Source: Nocardioides renjunii
Lineage (GTDB): Bacteria; Actinomycetota; Actinomycetes; Propionibacteriales; Nocardioidaceae
Reading direction: 5' to 3'
Length of the DNA stretch: 64,000 nucleotides
NCBI RefSeq assembly: GCF_034661175.1
Contig: NZ_CP141058.1
Span: 3,968,001-4,032,000 of the forward strand
In this document: piece by piece, positions 63,404-64,000 of the stretch
How positions within the stretch are numbered: the first letter of the stretch is position 1
Layout: each line of letters opens with the position of its first letter
Position numbers and translations under genes: made by a program
The notes under the pieces: generated by a model
What the model was told of the DNA's origin: nothing
The model's input: only the letters and a program-made list of their open reading frames with translations
Databases searched by the model: none

Positions 63404-64000
63404 CGAAGGTCCTTCCAGATGCGGCTGACGACGTCGTCGAGCTCCCGGCCGATGGCGGCACGGTCGCCGTCCTCGACGACCCACCTCCCGTCGGCCATGA
63501 CCCGCCGCACGTCCTCGGCGGTCGCCGCGAACACGACGGTGTTCTCGTCGCGGCCGGTGCCGGCGGTGCGCGGCGAGGTCGGGTCGAGCACCACGAGGTC
63601 GGCGCGCCGGCCGACCGCGATGGCTCCCGCGTCGTCCCAGCCGAGCGACGCGTGCCCGGTGGTGGTCGCAGCCGTCACCAGCTCCGCCGCGGACCAGTGC
63701 CCGCGCTGCTGCGTGGCCAGCCGCTCGTCGAGCTCGACGGCGCGCATCTCCTCGAACAGGTCGATGACCGCATGGCTGTCGGACCCCAGGGTCAGCCGGG
63801 CACCGGCGTCGTGGAGGCGCCGGCTCGGGCCGATGCCGTCCCCGAGGTCGCGCTCGGTGGTCGGGCAGAAGGAGACGTGGGCACCGGCGTCGCCGACGAG
63901 CGCGACGTCGGCGTCGGTCAGGTGGGTGGCGTGCACCAGCGTCGTACGCCCGTCGAGGAGGCCGCGGTCGGCCAGGAGGCGCGCGGGCGTGACGCCGTAC
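63400..64000 (-). CDS. hutF: Formimidoylglutamate deiminase HutF (N-terminal part beyond the window)
   Basis: C-terminal ~200 residues of an amidohydrolase; the start lies outside the window. [35 protein letters not shown] and [21 protein letters not shown] match HutF, which deiminates N-formiminoglutamate to formylglutamate; the metal His and Asp of the barrel (ATHLT, SDSH) are visible. It forms an operon with hutI, upstream of it. Together they indicate the five-step deiminase route of histidine degradation. Confidence 0.92.
   Translation of the reverse strand, partial: YGVTPARLLADRGLLDGRTTLVHATHLTDADVALVGDAGAHVSFCPTTERDLGDGIGPSRRLHDAGARLTLGSDSHAVIDLFEEMRAVELDERLATQQRGHWSAAELVTAATTTGHASLGWDDAGAIAVGRRADLVVLDPTSPRTAGTGRDENTVVFAATAEDVRRVMADGRWVVEDGDRAAIGRELDDVVSRIWKDLR

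Overview
The window is very GC-rich, with many GTG starts, ATGA/GTGA gene overlaps, an HspR/HAIR-controlled dnaK operon, a riboswitch-controlled cobalamin operon and histidine-utilisation genes. This points to an actinobacterium of the Nocardioides type (Nocardioidaceae). Dispersed palindromes ending in GGTCGAGTAG or TAGTCC, which I associate from memory with Nocardioides genomes, agree with this. The genus is inference; family calls rest on motifs read in the translations.

Layout. 1-2.9 kb: a NarL-type two-component pair and a small membrane protein. 3.0-22.2 kb: an accessory region, visibly less GC-rich, of lipoproteins, secreted and membrane proteins, and genes with possible defence chemistry: a GIY-YIG protein, two proteins with the HEPN Rx4H signature (one fused to CBS domains, one membrane-anchored), a PD-(D/E)xK-like protein and an AAA+ ATPase coupled to a partner. 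No integrase, tRNA or att site was seen at its edges. 22.4-34.3 kb: cobalamin genes. cobL is divergent from a riboswitch-led run (chelatase, bluB, cobO, cobB, cobC-like, cobD), and an ECF sigma/membrane-protein pair sits between that run and cobQ-cobK.

34.4-42.1 kb: a pentapeptide-repeat protein, an aldo/keto reductase, a large Gly-rich Ig-like surface protein, an acyltransferase, a small Cys/His protein and a reverse transcriptase. The 173 nt upstream of the reverse transcriptase are bounded by a 14-nt perfect inverted repeat and contain several hairpins, which is the layout of a retron msr-msd RNA. 42.1-46.4 kb: dnaK-grpE-dnaJ-hspR with a HAIR operator; the retron-like locus follows hspR on the same strand. 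46.6-64 kb: GNAT, SGNH hydrolase, M3 peptidase, MFS transporter, a P-loop protein, a T7SS-like pair, an overlapping operon (Asp/Thr-rich peptide, JmjC-type oxygenase, sucrase/ferredoxin-like protein), a secreted HExxH protein, a 38-residue protein coupled to a large LuxR (LAL) regulator, and hutF-hutI.

The most interesting items are the candidate retron beside the heat-shock operon, the JmjC/Asp-rich-repeat operon, the AAA+ two-gene module with the HEPN/nuclease genes, and palindromic elements that sit inside reading frames at domain linkers or supply stop codons.
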